Assembly (NCBI GenBank): GCA_028683955.1
Contig: JAQUGR010000001.1
Location: forward strand, 310,001-374,000
Direction of reading: 5' to 3'
Length of the DNA: 64,000 bases
From: Bacillota bacterium
Lineage (GTDB): Bacteria; Bacillota; TC1
Shown: piece after piece, positions 1-8,653 of the stretch
Layout of the letters: each line of letters begins with the position of its first letter
How positions within the stretch are numbered: position 1 is the first letter of the stretch
The notes under the pieces: generated by a model
Told to the model about the DNA's origin: nothing
The model's database searches: none
The model's input: the letters and a program-made list of their open reading frames with translations, nothing else
Position numbers and translations under genes: made by a program

Positions 1-1
1 A

Positions 2-859
2 ACTGGTTTCAAAATTAGTATGAGCTTTTTACATCGTGTTCTAATGGCTATTATTTATGGTGATGTGTTACTTAGAGTATACAGAGCTACAAAGCCATAT
101 GAAGCTACTGAAGGCTCAACTGAAGCTTTATATAAAAAGTGGGTAGAAAAGTGTGATGATTCAGTATATAAAGGAAAATTCAAGCAATTTTCTAATTATA
201 TGAAAAAAATTGTTGAAGAATTTGATGAATTACCTAGATTAGACATAAAAAAACCTAAAGTTGGAATAGTTGGCGAAATTCTAGTTAAATTTCATCCTTT
301 TGCAAATAATAGTGTAGTAGACTTTTTAGAAAAAGAAGGAGCAGAAGTTGTAGTTCCAGATTTATTAGATTTTTTCCTTTACTCTCTTTATAGCAATATC
401 TTTAAATTTGAAAAATTAGCAGGAAAGAAAAAAGAGAAAACTTTAGCTATTTGGGCAATTAACGCTTTAGAGGTTTATAGGCGTTCTGCAAGAAATGCTT
501 TGCGTAAATCAAAACATTTTCATGAGCAAGCAACTATAGGATCCCTCACAGAAGGTGCTAAACCCATACTATCTTTGGGTAATAGTATGGGAGAAGGTTG
601 GTTTTTAACTGGTGAAATGGTAGAACTGATTGATAGCGGAGTGGAAAATATTGTTTGTGTACAACCATTTGGCTGTCTTCCGAATCATATTACTGGTAAA
701 GGTGTAATTAAAGAACTCCATCATAGATATAATGATGCAAATATTGTTGCAGTAGATTATGATCCTGGAGCTAGTGAAGTTAATCAAATTAACAGATTAA
801 AATTAATGTTATCAAAAGCATATAAAAATATTAATAATAATGCGAAAAATGATAAATAA
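2..859 (+). CDS. HgdB/activase-related protein, C-terminal part (5' truncated)
   Basis: The frame is already open at base 2 and ends in TAA at 857-859, so this is the 3' end of a longer gene that begins outside the window; the Met at base 20 is internal. The last third shows GNSMGEGWFLTGEM followed by VQPFGCLPNHITGKG, a pairing I know from the DUF2229/HgdB-like region of large 'acyl-CoA dehydratase activase-related' proteins of anaerobic Firmicutes. Related family members use an Fe-S cluster and ATP-driven electron transfer in 2-hydroxyacyl-CoA dehydration, but many single-copy versions in clostridia have no proven substrate. The Cys in FGCLPN is a possible cluster ligand (inference). A terminator follows directly. 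The family call is fairly sure; the function is open. Confidence 0.7.
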   Translation, partial: TGFKISMSFLHRVLMAIIYGDVLLRVYRATKPYEATEGSTEALYKKWVEKCDDSVYKGKFKQFSNYMKKIVEEFDELPRLDIKKPKVGIVGEILVKFHPFANNSVVDFLEKEGAEVVVPDLLDFFLYSLYSNIFKFEKLAGKKKEKTLAIWAINALEVYRRSARNALRKSKHFHEQATIGSLTEGAKPILSLGNSMGEGWFLTGEMVELIDSGVENIVCVQPFGCLPNHITGKGVIKELHHRYNDANIVAVDYDPGASEVNQINRLKLMLSKAYKNINNNAKNDK

Positions 860-868
860 ATTGGTTTT

Positions 869-904
869 TAAAAGGATGTGTGCTATGGTGCCACATCCTT
901 TTAT
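869..904 (+). terminator. Rho-independent terminator after the activase-related gene
   Basis: AAAAGGATGTG (870-880) pairs perfectly with CACATCCTTTT (892-902) around an 11-base loop. The T-tract is short. It lies 11 bases after the upstream stop codon. The remaining bases to 988 are AT-rich, with no clear promoter that I can defend. Confidence 0.7.
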
Positions 905-988
905 ATACTTTAGGTTGTTATTATGATATTATGTATTAAAATTCACATTATACAAATTTAATTATTAAATTGAAAAGGAGTGACATAG

Positions 989-1708
989 ATGAAATATCAA
1001 TTAAGCAGTGATGGACCTTTTGCCCTGGTTAAATTACACTTGGCTAAAAATGAGGAAATAAAAATTGAAAAAGGTTCAATGGTATATCATAACGGAAATG
1101 TCACCCTAGAAGGAAAAATAAATAGTAACAATAAAAACACTTCTGTTCTTGGAAATATGCTTAAATCAGTTGCAAAATCAGTTGTAAGTGGGGAAAGTTT
1201 TTTTGTTACAATTGTTAAAAGTTTTACTGATGATGGAGAAATTAATATTGCCCCTCCAGCAATTGGCACAATAAAAGAATTGGAAATAGGCCCTTTACAA
1301 TGGTTTTTGAATGATGGAGTTTTTTTAGCTTGTGATAAAACAGTTGAATATTCCATGAAAAGACAATCTATGGGAAAAGCTGTTTTTGGTGGAACTGGTG
1401 GTTTGTTTGTTATGGAAACATCTGGAGTTGGGTCAATGATTATAAGCAGTTATGGTGAAATTGAAGAAATTGAATTAGATGGTAGTAATAAATTTATTGT
1501 TGATAATCGACATGTTTTAGCATGGGAAACTTCATTAGATTATGAGATAAAAGTAGCATCTGGTATCTTTGGTTTTTCAACAGGTGAAGGTTTAGTTAAT
1601 GAATTTAAAGGTAAAGGGAAAATTTTAATACAAACGAGAAATATTGCAAGTTTTGCCTCCTTTTTAGCATCTTGTGGAAGTCATAATCAAGGAATGACAT
1701 TTATTTAA
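989..1708 (+). CDS. AIM24/TIGR00266 family protein
   Basis: This 239-residue protein resembles the AIM24 (formerly DUF124, TIGR00266) family: the N-terminal pattern 'EKGSMVYHNGNV', a central Gly-rich 'FGGTGGLFVMETSGVG' segment and a repeated beta-rich layout ending in 'IQTRNIASFASFL'. The family is widespread in bacteria, folds as a beta structure, and has no settled biochemical role; the mitochondrial namesake affects inner-membrane organisation. The ATG at 989 is supported by AAGGAG at 975-980 with 8-base spacing. No signal peptide or membrane segment is visible, so it is probably cytoplasmic. It stands alone between two terminators, converging on thrC. Confidence 0.75.
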   Translation: MKYQLSSDGPFALVKLHLAKNEEIKIEKGSMVYHNGNVTLEGKINSNNKNTSVLGNMLKSVAKSVVSGESFFVTIVKSFTDDGEINIAPPAIGTIKELEIGPLQWFLNDGVFLACDKTVEYSMKRQSMGKAVFGGTGGLFVMETSGVGSMIISSYGEIEEIELDGSNKFIVDNRHVLAWETSLDYEIKVASGIFGFSTGEGLVNEFKGKGKILIQTRNIASFASFLASCGSHNQGMTFI

Positions 1709-1736
1709 AATTTAATATTAGAGAAAATTGATAAAT

Positions 1737-1767
1737 AAAAACAAAGCACATTTTGTGCTTTGTTTTT
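1737..1767. terminator. Bidirectional terminator between the AIM24-family gene and thrC
   Basis: A perfect 14-bp stem, AAAAACAAAGCACA (1737-1750) against TGTGCTTTGTTTTT (1754-1767), closes on a 3-base loop. The A-run on one side and the T-run on the other make it usable on both strands. This fits its place between convergent genes. Confidence 0.85.
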
Positions 1768-1782
1768 ATTTAAATATATTAA

Positions 1783-3282
1783 TTATATCTTTAAATAATC
1801 TTTTAATGTTAATTCCATTTCATTTGAAGAAATAACATCTTTGAAACGAACAACTTTACTATCAAGATTTTTTAAACCCTCTGGTATTGGGCTATGAGTA
1901 AGTTCGTTTATTGCTTTTAATTGTTCTATATCATCAAGTTTACTATAATTAGACAAAATAGCTTTAGCAACAGCTCCATTGAATTTATAAGGACTAGCTG
2001 TTGATACTATAACATTAAAAGTATTATCATTAGTTTTTAGTTGATATTTTTCGTAGACTTTATAGGCTACAGCCGTATGAGTGTCAACTAAATAGTTATT
2101 CTTCTGATATAAATCTCTTATAGTTTTAATTGTATCAATATCATCAGCACTTTCTGAGTAAAAAATAGTTGTTAATTTCTTGAAAATATCTTCAGGGATT
2201 TGATAATAGCCCATATTTTTAAGATCTAACATTAATTTGGTAATAAGTTCTTTATTACCTTCAGATAATAAAAACAATAACCTTTCTAGATTACTAGAAA
2301 TAAGAATATCCATAGAAGGAGAAAGTGTTTTTACAAATTCCCTATTACGATTATATATACCAGTATCAAAAAATTTCTTTAAAACATCATTGGCATTGGC
2401 GGCACATATTAATTTTTTTATTGGTAAGCCCATTTCTTTAGCATAATAACCAGCAAGAATATTCCCAAAGTTACCTGTTGGTACTGTGAAGTTAATCTTT
2501 TCACCAATTTTTATTGTGCCTGAATTTAATAGTTGTACATAACTTTCAAAATAATAAACAATCTGAGGAACTAATCTTCCCCAATTGATGGAATTTGCTG
2601 AAGAGAAAGTATGATTGATATTTCCCAATTTTTTAGTAATATCAGTATTACTAAATAGTTCTTTAACACCATTTTGTGTATCATCGAAATTACCCTCAAC
2701 TGCAACTACTTTAATATTTTCTCCTAATTGTGTAACCATCTGTAATTTTTGAACAAGGCTCACTCCATCATTTGGATAAAAAACCAATATTTTTGTATTT
2801 GGAACATCTTTAAAACCTTCAAGCGCAGCTTTGCCAGTATCTCCAGACGTGGCTACTAAAATAACATAAGTTCTTTTATCACCATTTTTTTTCGCACTTG
2901 TAGTTAAAAGATATGGCAAGATTTGTAGGGCTACATCTTTAAAAGCAGATGTAGGTCCATGATAAAGTTCTAATACCCCGCATTTATCATTTAATAAATG
3001 TAGTGGGGTGATTTTAGGTGATGAAAATGTTTTTTCATTGTAAGCATTATTAATACAATATTCTAATTCATCTTGAGTGAAATCCGTTAAATATTTACTT
3101 AAGATGATTTGTGCCTTTTGGTTATAAGTTAAATTTATCATGCTATTTATTTCGTCAATACTAATTTTTGGAATGTTAATAGGGAGGTAAAGACCTCCAT
3201 CATCACCTAATCCATTTAAGATCGCTTGACTACTTGTAACTTGATTGATATTTGATCTTGTAGTTGTATATTTTAATTTCAT
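1783..3282 (-). CDS. thrC: Threonine synthase (long form)
   Basis: ThrC converts O-phosphohomoserine to threonine with PLP, the last step of threonine synthesis. At 499 residues it is the long type, with an N-terminal domain (GLGDDGGLYLP near residues 25-35), rather than the ~350-residue B. subtilis type. The PLP lysine is K115 in HGPTSAFKDVALQ, and the phosphate-binding VATSGDTGKAAL loop and TGNFGN motif are present. The start has an AGGAA site that overlaps the TAG stop of trpB 9 bases upstream, so the two genes are probably co-transcribed and translationally coupled. No hom or thrB lies nearby. No leader peptide or T-box was seen. Confidence 0.95.
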   Translation of the reverse strand: MKLKYTTTRSNINQVTSSQAILNGLGDDGGLYLPINIPKISIDEINSMINLTYNQKAQIILSKYLTDFTQDELEYCINNAYNEKTFSSPKITPLHLLNDKCGVLELYHGPTSAFKDVALQILPYLLTTSAKKNGDKRTYVILVATSGDTGKAALEGFKDVPNTKILVFYPNDGVSLVQKLQMVTQLGENIKVVAVEGNFDDTQNGVKELFSNTDITKKLGNINHTFSSANSINWGRLVPQIVYYFESYVQLLNSGTIKIGEKINFTVPTGNFGNILAGYYAKEMGLPIKKLICAANANDVLKKFFDTGIYNRNREFVKTLSPSMDILISSNLERLLFLLSEGNKELITKLMLDLKNMGYYQIPEDIFKKLTTIFYSESADDIDTIKTIRDLYQKNNYLVDTHTAVAYKVYEKYQLKTNDNTFNVIVSTASPYKFNGAVAKAILSNYSKLDDIEQLKAINELTHSPIPEGLKNLDSKVVRFKDVISSNEMELTLKDYLKI

Positions 3283-3291
3283 TTTATATTC

Positions 3292-4503
3292 CTAACTTTT
3301 ACTTATTGATGCCTGTAATCTTATACTTTCCTTTTCAGAAGCAAGGATAGTATCTGTATCTTTATCACCTCTACCAGAAAGATTGACTACTATCATAGTA
3401 TCTTTTGATAAACCAGGAGCGATTTTCATTGCATATGCTAATGCATGAGCACTTTCAATTGCAGGAATAATTCCTTCATGTTCAGATAATTTTCTAAAAG
3501 CATCAAGTGCTTCAAAATCTGTGATTGAAACATATTCTGCAAGTTTAGCATCTCTTAAATAACTATGTTCTGGACCAACTCCTGGATAATTAAGGCCAGA
3601 AGCAATTGAATGTGATGTTTTTATTTCACCTGCATCATCTAACATTACATATGTTTTAAATCCATGTATATAGGATACTTTTCCTTCAGTTAATGGCGCA
3701 GCGTGCAGACCAGTTTCAATGCCTATACCACCAGGTTCGACCCCGATTAGTTTGGCATCAGGATTTCCAATAAAGTCAGCAAATGCACCTATTGCATTGC
3801 TGCCACCTCCGACACAAGCAATAATATAGTCAGGAGTTTTACCTTCTAATTCCATAGCTTGTTCAACAATCTCTTTACTTATTACTCTTTGGAAATGTTT
3901 TACCATACTAGGATAAGGATAAGGTCCGACTGCAGATCCCAGAATATAGAATGTATCCTTATAATTTTGTACTAAGTCACCTAAAGCAATATCGACAGCA
4001 GCCTTAAGATCTTGATCTCCACTTTCAACTTGTACTACTTTAGCTCCTAGCAATTCCATACGATAAACATTTAATGGTTGTTTTTGAGCATCTTTAACAC
4101 CCATATAAATAATACATTCCATACCGAAAAGTGCTGCGGCTGTAGCAGTAGCAACACCGTGTTGACCTGCTCCTGTCTCTGCAATAACCCTTTTAAGGCC
4201 CATTCTTTTAGCTAGCAATGCTTGGCCTAAGGTATTGTTAATTTTATGTGCTCCTGTATGGTTTAAATCTTCTCTTTTTAAATAAATTTTAGCTCCACCA
4301 AGTGTTTTAGTAATATTTGAAGCTAAGAAAAGGGGGGATGGTCTGCCTACATAATATTTTAGATAGTAGTTCAATTCCTTGTTAAATTCTTCATCGTTTT
4401 TTGCTTTTTCAAATTCTTCGGCAATATTACCTAGAACTTCAGCTAAAGCTTCTGGAACATAGGAACCACCAAATTCTCCGAATAGACCTTTTTGATTATC
4501 CAT
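3292..4503 (-). CDS. trpB: Tryptophan synthase beta subunit, without a partner alpha gene
   Basis: TrpB condenses indole with L-serine using PLP. The 403-residue protein is the standard TrpB1 type: MDNQKGLFGEFGGSYVPE at the N-terminus, the PLP lysine K87 in TGAHKIN, the catalytic Glu E109 in AETGAGQHG, and the CVGGGSNAIG phosphate-binding loop. I start it at 4503 because GGGAGG at 4511-4516 (complement) sits 7 bases upstream; an in-frame ATG 18 codons further up has no such site. No trpA or other trp gene is in the window, so it may salvage indole or pair with a distant trpA. It is the first gene of a trpB-thrC unit transcribed from the minus strand. Confidence 0.95.
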   Translation of the reverse strand: MDNQKGLFGEFGGSYVPEALAEVLGNIAEEFEKAKNDEEFNKELNYYLKYYVGRPSPLFLASNITKTLGGAKIYLKREDLNHTGAHKINNTLGQALLAKRMGLKRVIAETGAGQHGVATATAAALFGMECIIYMGVKDAQKQPLNVYRMELLGAKVVQVESGDQDLKAAVDIALGDLVQNYKDTFYILGSAVGPYPYPSMVKHFQRVISKEIVEQAMELEGKTPDYIIACVGGGSNAIGAFADFIGNPDAKLIGVEPGGIGIETGLHAAPLTEGKVSYIHGFKTYVMLDDAGEIKTSHSIASGLNYPGVGPEHSYLRDAKLAEYVSITDFEALDAFRKLSEHEGIIPAIESAHALAYAMKIAPGLSKDTMIVVNLSGRGDKDTDTILASEKESIRLQASISKS

Positions 4504-4533
4504 AATAAAACCTCCCAATATAATATCTATACT

Positions 4534-4542
4534 ATTATAACA
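4534..4542 (-). promoter_or_regulatory. Extended -10 promoter of trpB-thrC
   Basis: On the minus strand the sequence reads TGTTATAAT, a consensus -10 box (4534-4539) with the extended TG. The -35 region is weak. Transcription would begin about 24 bases before the trpB ATG, which leaves no room for an attenuator or T-box. Confidence 0.55.
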
Positions 4543-4604
4543 AAAAAAGAAAATCATTGAAATAAAATCAAGAATAAAATTCTGTAAATTGCTTTAAAAT
4601 GCTA

Positions 4605-4633
4605 TTGACTTATAATCAAAATACCGATATAAT
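4605..4633 (+). promoter_or_regulatory. SigA-type promoter of the tRNA operon
   Basis: TTGACT (4605-4610) and TATAAT (4628-4633) are separated by exactly 17 bases. The predicted start is about 12 bases before the first tRNA. It is among the closest matches to consensus in the window, as expected for stable RNA genes. Confidence 0.85.
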
Positions 4634-4652
4634 AATTCTTGCGTTAAGATAT

Positions 4653-4727
4653 TCCTCGATAGCTCAACGGTAGAGCACTCGGCTGTTAACCGAGGGGTTG
4701 TAGGTTCGAATCCCACTCGAGGAGCCA
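4653..4727 (+). tRNA. tRNA-Asn (GTT)
   Basis: A full cloverleaf can be drawn. The acceptor TCCTCGA pairs with TCGAGGA (4717-4723). The anticodon arm is CTCGG-CTGTTAA-CCGAG with anticodon GTT at 4685-4687. The T arm has GTTCGAATC. Discriminator G is followed by an encoded CCA (4725-4727). It is the first of three tRNAs in one transcript. Confidence 0.97.
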
Positions 4728-4734
4728 TTTTACC

Positions 4735-4809
4735 GGGCCCATAGCTCAGTGGTAGAGCTACCGGCTCATAACCGGTTGGTCCTTGGTTCAATCCCAAGTG
4801 GGCCCACCA
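4735..4809 (+). tRNA. tRNA with CAT anticodon (elongator Met, or Ile2 if lysidine-modified)
   Basis: The acceptor GGGCCCA pairs with TGGGCCC (4799-4805), the anticodon arm is ACCGG-CTCATAA-CCGGT with CAT at 4767-4769, and CCA is encoded. It is not the initiator: the first base pair is G-C rather than the C-A mismatch, and the anticodon stem lacks the three consecutive G-C pairs of fMet tRNA. Elongator Met and TilS-modified Ile2 cannot be separated reliably by eye. Confidence 0.93.
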
Positions 4810-4810
4810 A

Positions 4811-4886
4811 GGGCGTTTAGCTCAGCTGGGAGAGCGCTTGCCTTACAAGCAAGATGTCGGCGGTTCGATCCCGTCAACGCCCACCA
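4811..4886 (+). tRNA. tRNA-Val (TAC)
   Basis: The acceptor GGGCGTT pairs with AACGCCC (4876-4882). The anticodon arm is CTTGC-CTTACAA-GCAAG with TAC at 4844-4846, and the T arm has GTTCGATCC. CCA is encoded at 4884-4886. It is separated by one base from the preceding tRNA and followed at once by the operon terminator. Confidence 0.97.
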
Positions 4887-4913
4887 AGACCTCTATATGA
4901 GGTCTTTTTTTTT
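4886..4913 (+). terminator. Terminator of the tRNA operon
   Basis: AAGACCTC (4886-4893) and GAGGTCTT (4899-4906) form a perfect 8-bp stem with a 5-base loop followed by a T-run to 4913. The stem begins on the last base of the encoded CCA. Confidence 0.9.
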
Positions 4914-4931
4914 ATATAAGGAGTCTAAGTG

Positions 4932-5612
4932 ATGAAAATTAATACTAGAGTGGATAAAGTTCTTAACTATATTCAAAAAGGTTCTACTGTTGCAGATATT
5001 GGTTGTGACCATGGATACGTACTTATTAAAGGTGTTACAGATGACATTATTAAAAGTGGTATTGGAGTTGAGGTAGCTAAAGGGCCATTCAATCAAGCAA
5101 AAATAAATGTACACGAATACAATATGGATGATTATATAAATATAAGATATGGAAATGGTTTAGATCCAGTATTGATTAATGAATGTGATGTTTGTGTTAT
5201 TGGGGGAATGGGGGGAAGACTCATAACCAATATTTTAAGAGATAACAAGGAAAAAGCATCAAATTTTAAACGATTAATACTCCAACCTATGAACAGTGAA
5301 TTTATACTTAGAAAATATCTTTTAGAAAATAATTGGGTAATTGTTGATGAAGATATTTTAATAGAGGATAGATTATATCTTTACATTATAGCTGAAAAGG
5401 GTAATATGGAAGTACACGATGATTTTATATATGAAATAGGTCCAGTATTAGCAAAAAAAAATAATAGTGGTAGAAATAAATATATTAAACAAAAAATATT
5501 TAAGCTTGAAAAAATATTGATGAATTTAAAAGAAGTAGAAGTGAAAGAAACAAATAAAATTAAAATAATTAAACAAGCTATAGAAAAATGGAGAAGTTAC
5601 ATTGGAGATTAA
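4932..5612 (+). CDS. trmK: tRNA (adenine(22)-N1)-methyltransferase
   Basis: TrmK methylates A22 in the D-loop of tRNAs with S-adenosylmethionine; it is specific to Gram-positive bacteria and mollicutes. The 226-residue protein has the SAM-binding VADIGCDHGY motif near residues 20-29, the family's VIGGMGG loop, LQPMNSEFILRKYL, and a C-terminal coiled-coil segment with many Lys and Glu. The ATG at 4932 has AAGGAG at 4918-4923; a GTG directly before it (4929) is less favoured. It begins 19 bases after the tRNA terminator, so its own promoter is unclear and read-through may contribute. It overlaps nif3 by 11 bases. Confidence 0.92.
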   Translation: MKINTRVDKVLNYIQKGSTVADIGCDHGYVLIKGVTDDIIKSGIGVEVAKGPFNQAKINVHEYNMDDYINIRYGNGLDPVLINECDVCVIGGMGGRLITNILRDNKEKASNFKRLILQPMNSEFILRKYLLENNWVIVDEDILIEDRLYLYIIAEKGNMEVHDDFIYEIGPVLAKKNNSGRNKYIKQKIFKLEKILMNLKEVEVKETNKIKIIKQAIEKWRSYIGD

Positions 5613-6369
5613 TAATATTACAGACTTATTAGAAAACTGGTTCCCATTGGAACTTGCAGAAGACTGGGATAATTCAGGCTTACAAATAAAACCTAAAGAT
5701 GAGAATATCTCTGGCATAGTTATAGGGTTAACATTAAATAATGATATAATAGAAACAGCAATAAATAGTGGTTCAAATTTAATTATTTGTCATCATCCTA
5801 TGTTCTTTAATGATGAAGATAAATATGATCTTTTAAATATTAAATCTAAAAATCTAAGTAAATTGTTAACGGCAAAAGGAATCGGCTTTTATGCTTTACA
5901 CACAAATTTTGATAAAAAATATATGGCTGATGTAATAGCAGAATTATTAGGATTATCAAATTTGAGAGTTTTAGATGAGGGAACATCATTAGGTATAATT
6001 GGTGATTTGAAAAATAAATATACTTACAGTGATTTTTTATTAATAGTATCAAAAATATTTAAAATAGATTGTATGAAGTATAGTGACATAGAATTAAACA
6101 AGATTATTGAAAAAGTTGCTATTTGTCCAGGTTCGGGCAGAGGATTTTTAGATATTGCAATTGAAAATTCAGATGTATACTTAACAGGAGATATAAATTA
6201 TCATTCCTTTGAAAAAGCAGTATACTTTAATTATCCCTTAATTGATATATGCCATTATAATAGTGAAATATTAGGTATTAAAAGCTTATCAGAAAAAATC
6301 AAGGGTAACGTAAGTATACCTGTTAATTTTTATGAAGGTAAAGACTTTCATAAAAATTTTATAAAATAG
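5602..6369 (+). CDS. Nif3/YqfO-like dinuclear metal-centre protein
   Basis: This 255-residue protein belongs to the Nif3-like family (often annotated 'GTP cyclohydrolase 1 type 2'), which carries a two-metal centre of unclear physiological substrate. Putative ligands are visible: ICHHPMFF, HTNFD, and near the C-terminus YHSFEKA and CHYNSEILG. It lacks the PII-like insertion that makes B. subtilis YqfO ~370 residues, so it is the short form. The start is TTG at 5602, within the end of trmK, with GGAGAAG at 5590-5596. The trmK-nif3 pair is conserved in Firmicutes, usually next to dnaG-rpoD; here those genes lie 54 kb away. Confidence 0.9.
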   Translation: MEINNITDLLENWFPLELAEDWDNSGLQIKPKDENISGIVIGLTLNNDIIETAINSGSNLIICHHPMFFNDEDKYDLLNIKSKNLSKLLTAKGIGFYALHTNFDKKYMADVIAELLGLSNLRVLDEGTSLGIIGDLKNKYTYSDFLLIVSKIFKIDCMKYSDIELNKIIEKVAICPGSGRGFLDIAIENSDVYLTGDINYHSFEKAVYFNYPLIDICHYNSEILGIKSLSEKIKGNVSIPVNFYEGKDFHKNFIK

Positions 6370-6409
6370 ATATAATTTAAGTGAGGAAAGTTACATTGGG
6401 AGGTGTACG

Positions 6410-7084
6410 ATGTTTAAAATTTTAGTAGTAGATGATGAACCTAAAATTAGAGAATTAATTGTAAAGTACGGCAAGTTTGATGGTCATGAAGTTGTTGAAG
6501 CTGAAAATGGACTTGATGCACTTAATAAAGTGAAAAATGAAAATTTTGATGTTATCGTTATGGATGTAATGATGCCTGAATTAGATGGTTTTACAGCAGT
6601 CAAAGAAATTAGAAAATTTAGTAACACACCTGTATTAATGCTTTCTGCACGTGGTGAAGAATATGATAAAATACATGGGTTTGAAGTAGGGATAGATGAT
6701 TATGTGGTAAAACCTTTTTCGCCAAAAGAATTAATGATGCGAATTGAAGCAATTTTAAGACGAGGTAAATCATTAGAAACGGAAAGAGATATTTTTACTT
6801 ATAATGGATTGAAAATTGATTTTACTGCTAGAAGTGTTTTTATTGATGATCATGAAATACAATTATTCCCAAGGGAGTATGATTTGTTATTTTATATGGT
6901 TAAAAATAAAGGTATAGCACTTACTAGAGAAAAATTGCTTAACAAGGTTTGGGGTTATGATTATTTTGGTAATGATAGGACTCTAGATACTCATGTGAAA
7001 CTATTAAGAAAAAGTTTGGGTAATTATGCTGATTGTATAAAAACTTTAAGAGGAGTCGGGTATAGATTTGAAATCAACGAATAA
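6410..7084 (+). CDS. OmpR/PhoB-family response regulator
   Basis: This 224-residue two-domain regulator has a receiver domain (residues 1-~115) with D8-D9, the phospho-acceptor D52 in VMDVMMPELDG and K101 in VVKPFSPKEL, and a winged-helix DNA-binding domain from ~125 (LFPREYDLLFYMVKNKG...LDTHVKLLRKSLG...LRGVGYRFE). It has a strong GGGAGGTG site 4 bases before the ATG. It overlaps the downstream kinase by 17 bases, so the pair forms one system. Its stimulus and targets cannot be read from sequence; nearby genes are housekeeping and give no clue. Confidence 0.93.
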   Translation: MFKILVVDDEPKIRELIVKYGKFDGHEVVEAENGLDALNKVKNENFDVIVMDVMMPELDGFTAVKEIRKFSNTPVLMLSARGEEYDKIHGFEVGIDDYVVKPFSPKELMMRIEAILRRGKSLETERDIFTYNGLKIDFTARSVFIDDHEIQLFPREYDLLFYMVKNKGIALTREKLLNKVWGYDYFGNDRTLDTHVKLLRKSLGNYADCIKTLRGVGYRFEINE

Positions 7085-8606
7085 AAAGGGTTTATCTCTT
7101 AAATTATATTTACTTTTTTATATGATTATTTTTGTTTTCATAACATTGATTTTGTTATGGTTATTTCAGGTTGTATTTTTAGAAGATTTTTATAGCAGTA
7201 TAAAAAGAAAAAGCTTAGATGATGTAGTTCATTCTATAGAAGCTACAGTAAGTGAAAAAGATACTAAAGAATTAAATGAACTTGAAACTAAAAATAAAAT
7301 TCTTAGGACGGCTACTGATAATAATGTTATTGCCGTTATAGCTGACTATGATAAAAGGATATATTTTAATAATAGTGATTTACGAGAGAGAGACTTTATT
7401 GATGAATTTATGAAAACTGCAGAGTTCGAATATTTATATCAATCAGCTAAAGACAGAATAGGGGAACCTCAATATTTAAGCATGAAAAACTCTGAGCTTT
7501 TACAAATAACAACCGCTAGGGGGAGTAACCTTATCGGAAATATAACATCATTTCCGATAGAAAATAATTTGAATAATGGTGAAAGCCTAATATATGTTAA
7601 TATGATTAAAAATAAGGGCGAAGATATAATTACCTTAATGGTTATGATGGAACTAACACCAGTTAATACTACAGTGGAAACTTTACGAGTACAGTTATTT
7701 TATGTTACTGCTTTAATGTTAGCTGTGGCTAGTTTTTTGGCAATAGTTATATCTCATAAAATTGCTAAACCAATTGAAAAGATTACAAAAGGTGCTAAAA
7801 AACTAGGTAAAGAAAGGTATATATCAAATTTGGACTCACCTATAAAAGAAGTGGGAGAATTAAATAACACTCTATATTTTGTAGATAAGGAGTTAGAAAA
7901 AATCGAAGGAATAAGAAGAGAACTTATGGCCAATATTTCTCATGACTTAAGAACACCTTTGACAATGATCCAAGGTTATAGTGAAGTAATGAGAGATATA
8001 CCAGGAGAAAACAATAAAGACAACATTCAAGTTGTAATTGATGAAGCTCAAAGACTACAAAGTCTAGTTAATGATATTTTAGAACTATCGAGACTAGAAG
8101 AACAGAAATATAGATTAAGAGTTGTAACTTACAATTTAACTGACAGTTTAAAAGAGATAGTTTCAAGATATAAATCAATGTTATCATCTAAGGGATTTGT
8201 TTTAACTTTTAATTATGATAGAGAGGTATTTGTTGAAGCTGACGAATTAAAAATGTCTCAGGTTATTTACAATCTTCTCAATAATGCAGTTACCTATACA
8301 GGTGATGATAAGAAAATTGAAATAAATCAAAAAGTAGTAGGTAAATATGTAAGAGTTGAAATTATTGATACAGGAGAAGGTATTGATGAAAGTAAAATAC
8401 TTGATATTTGGGAAAGATACTATAAGATTGATAGTAAACACAGGAGGGCTCAAATTGGTTCAGGAATTGGATTATCAATTGTTAAATCAATTATAGAGCA
8501 ACATAAAGGTTTTGTAGGAGTTACATCTACTAATCAAGGTTCAACATTTTGGTTCGAGATACAATGCTTGGAAGATGATGGTAACATTGAAGGGGAAAAA
8601 GTTTAA
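7068..8606 (+). CDS. Membrane sensor histidine kinase
   Basis: This 512-residue kinase partners the preceding regulator. It has a first membrane segment at about 9-38, an extracellular sensor region of ~170 residues without a recognised fold, a second segment at about 209-229, a HAMP linker, then the HisKA domain with phospho-acceptor H292 in SHDLRTPLTM and an HATPase_c domain (NLLNNAVTYTG, IIDTGEGI, GSGIGLSIV). The start is TTG at 7068 inside the regulator gene, with AGGAG at 7051-7055, slightly distant. No PAS domain is evident. A strong terminator follows. The architecture resembles PhoR/BaeS-type kinases. Confidence 0.92.
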   Translation: MKSTNKKGLSLKLYLLFYMIIFVFITLILLWLFQVVFLEDFYSSIKRKSLDDVVHSIEATVSEKDTKELNELETKNKILRTATDNNVIAVIADYDKRIYFNNSDLRERDFIDEFMKTAEFEYLYQSAKDRIGEPQYLSMKNSELLQITTARGSNLIGNITSFPIENNLNNGESLIYVNMIKNKGEDIITLMVMMELTPVNTTVETLRVQLFYVTALMLAVASFLAIVISHKIAKPIEKITKGAKKLGKERYISNLDSPIKEVGELNNTLYFVDKELEKIEGIRRELMANISHDLRTPLTMIQGYSEVMRDIPGENNKDNIQVVIDEAQRLQSLVNDILELSRLEEQKYRLRVVTYNLTDSLKEIVSRYKSMLSSKGFVLTFNYDREVFVEADELKMSQVIYNLLNNAVTYTGDDKKIEINQKVVGKYVRVEIIDTGEGIDESKILDIWERYYKIDSKHRRAQIGSGIGLSIVKSIIEQHKGFVGVTSTNQGSTFWFEIQCLEDDGNIEGEKV

Positions 8607-8616
8607 GTTAATTGTA

Positions 8617-8653
8617 AAATGATGGTTTAAGTATATTGCTTAAACCATCATTT
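8617..8653 (+). terminator. Terminator of the two-component operon, overlapping the rpsB promoter
   Basis: A long stem with ATGATGGTTTAAG (8619-8631) opposite CTTAAACCATCAT (8639-8651), extended by A-T pairs, closes on a 7-base loop. The right arm and loop contain the -35 box of the next promoter. The T-tract is short. Confidence 0.8.

Noticed and set aside
4594-4797. Open frame on the minus strand across the tRNA cluster (RVGFEPTT-like product)
   Set aside because: This is the well-known false protein translated antisense to tRNA genes; the tRNAs explain the sequence fully.
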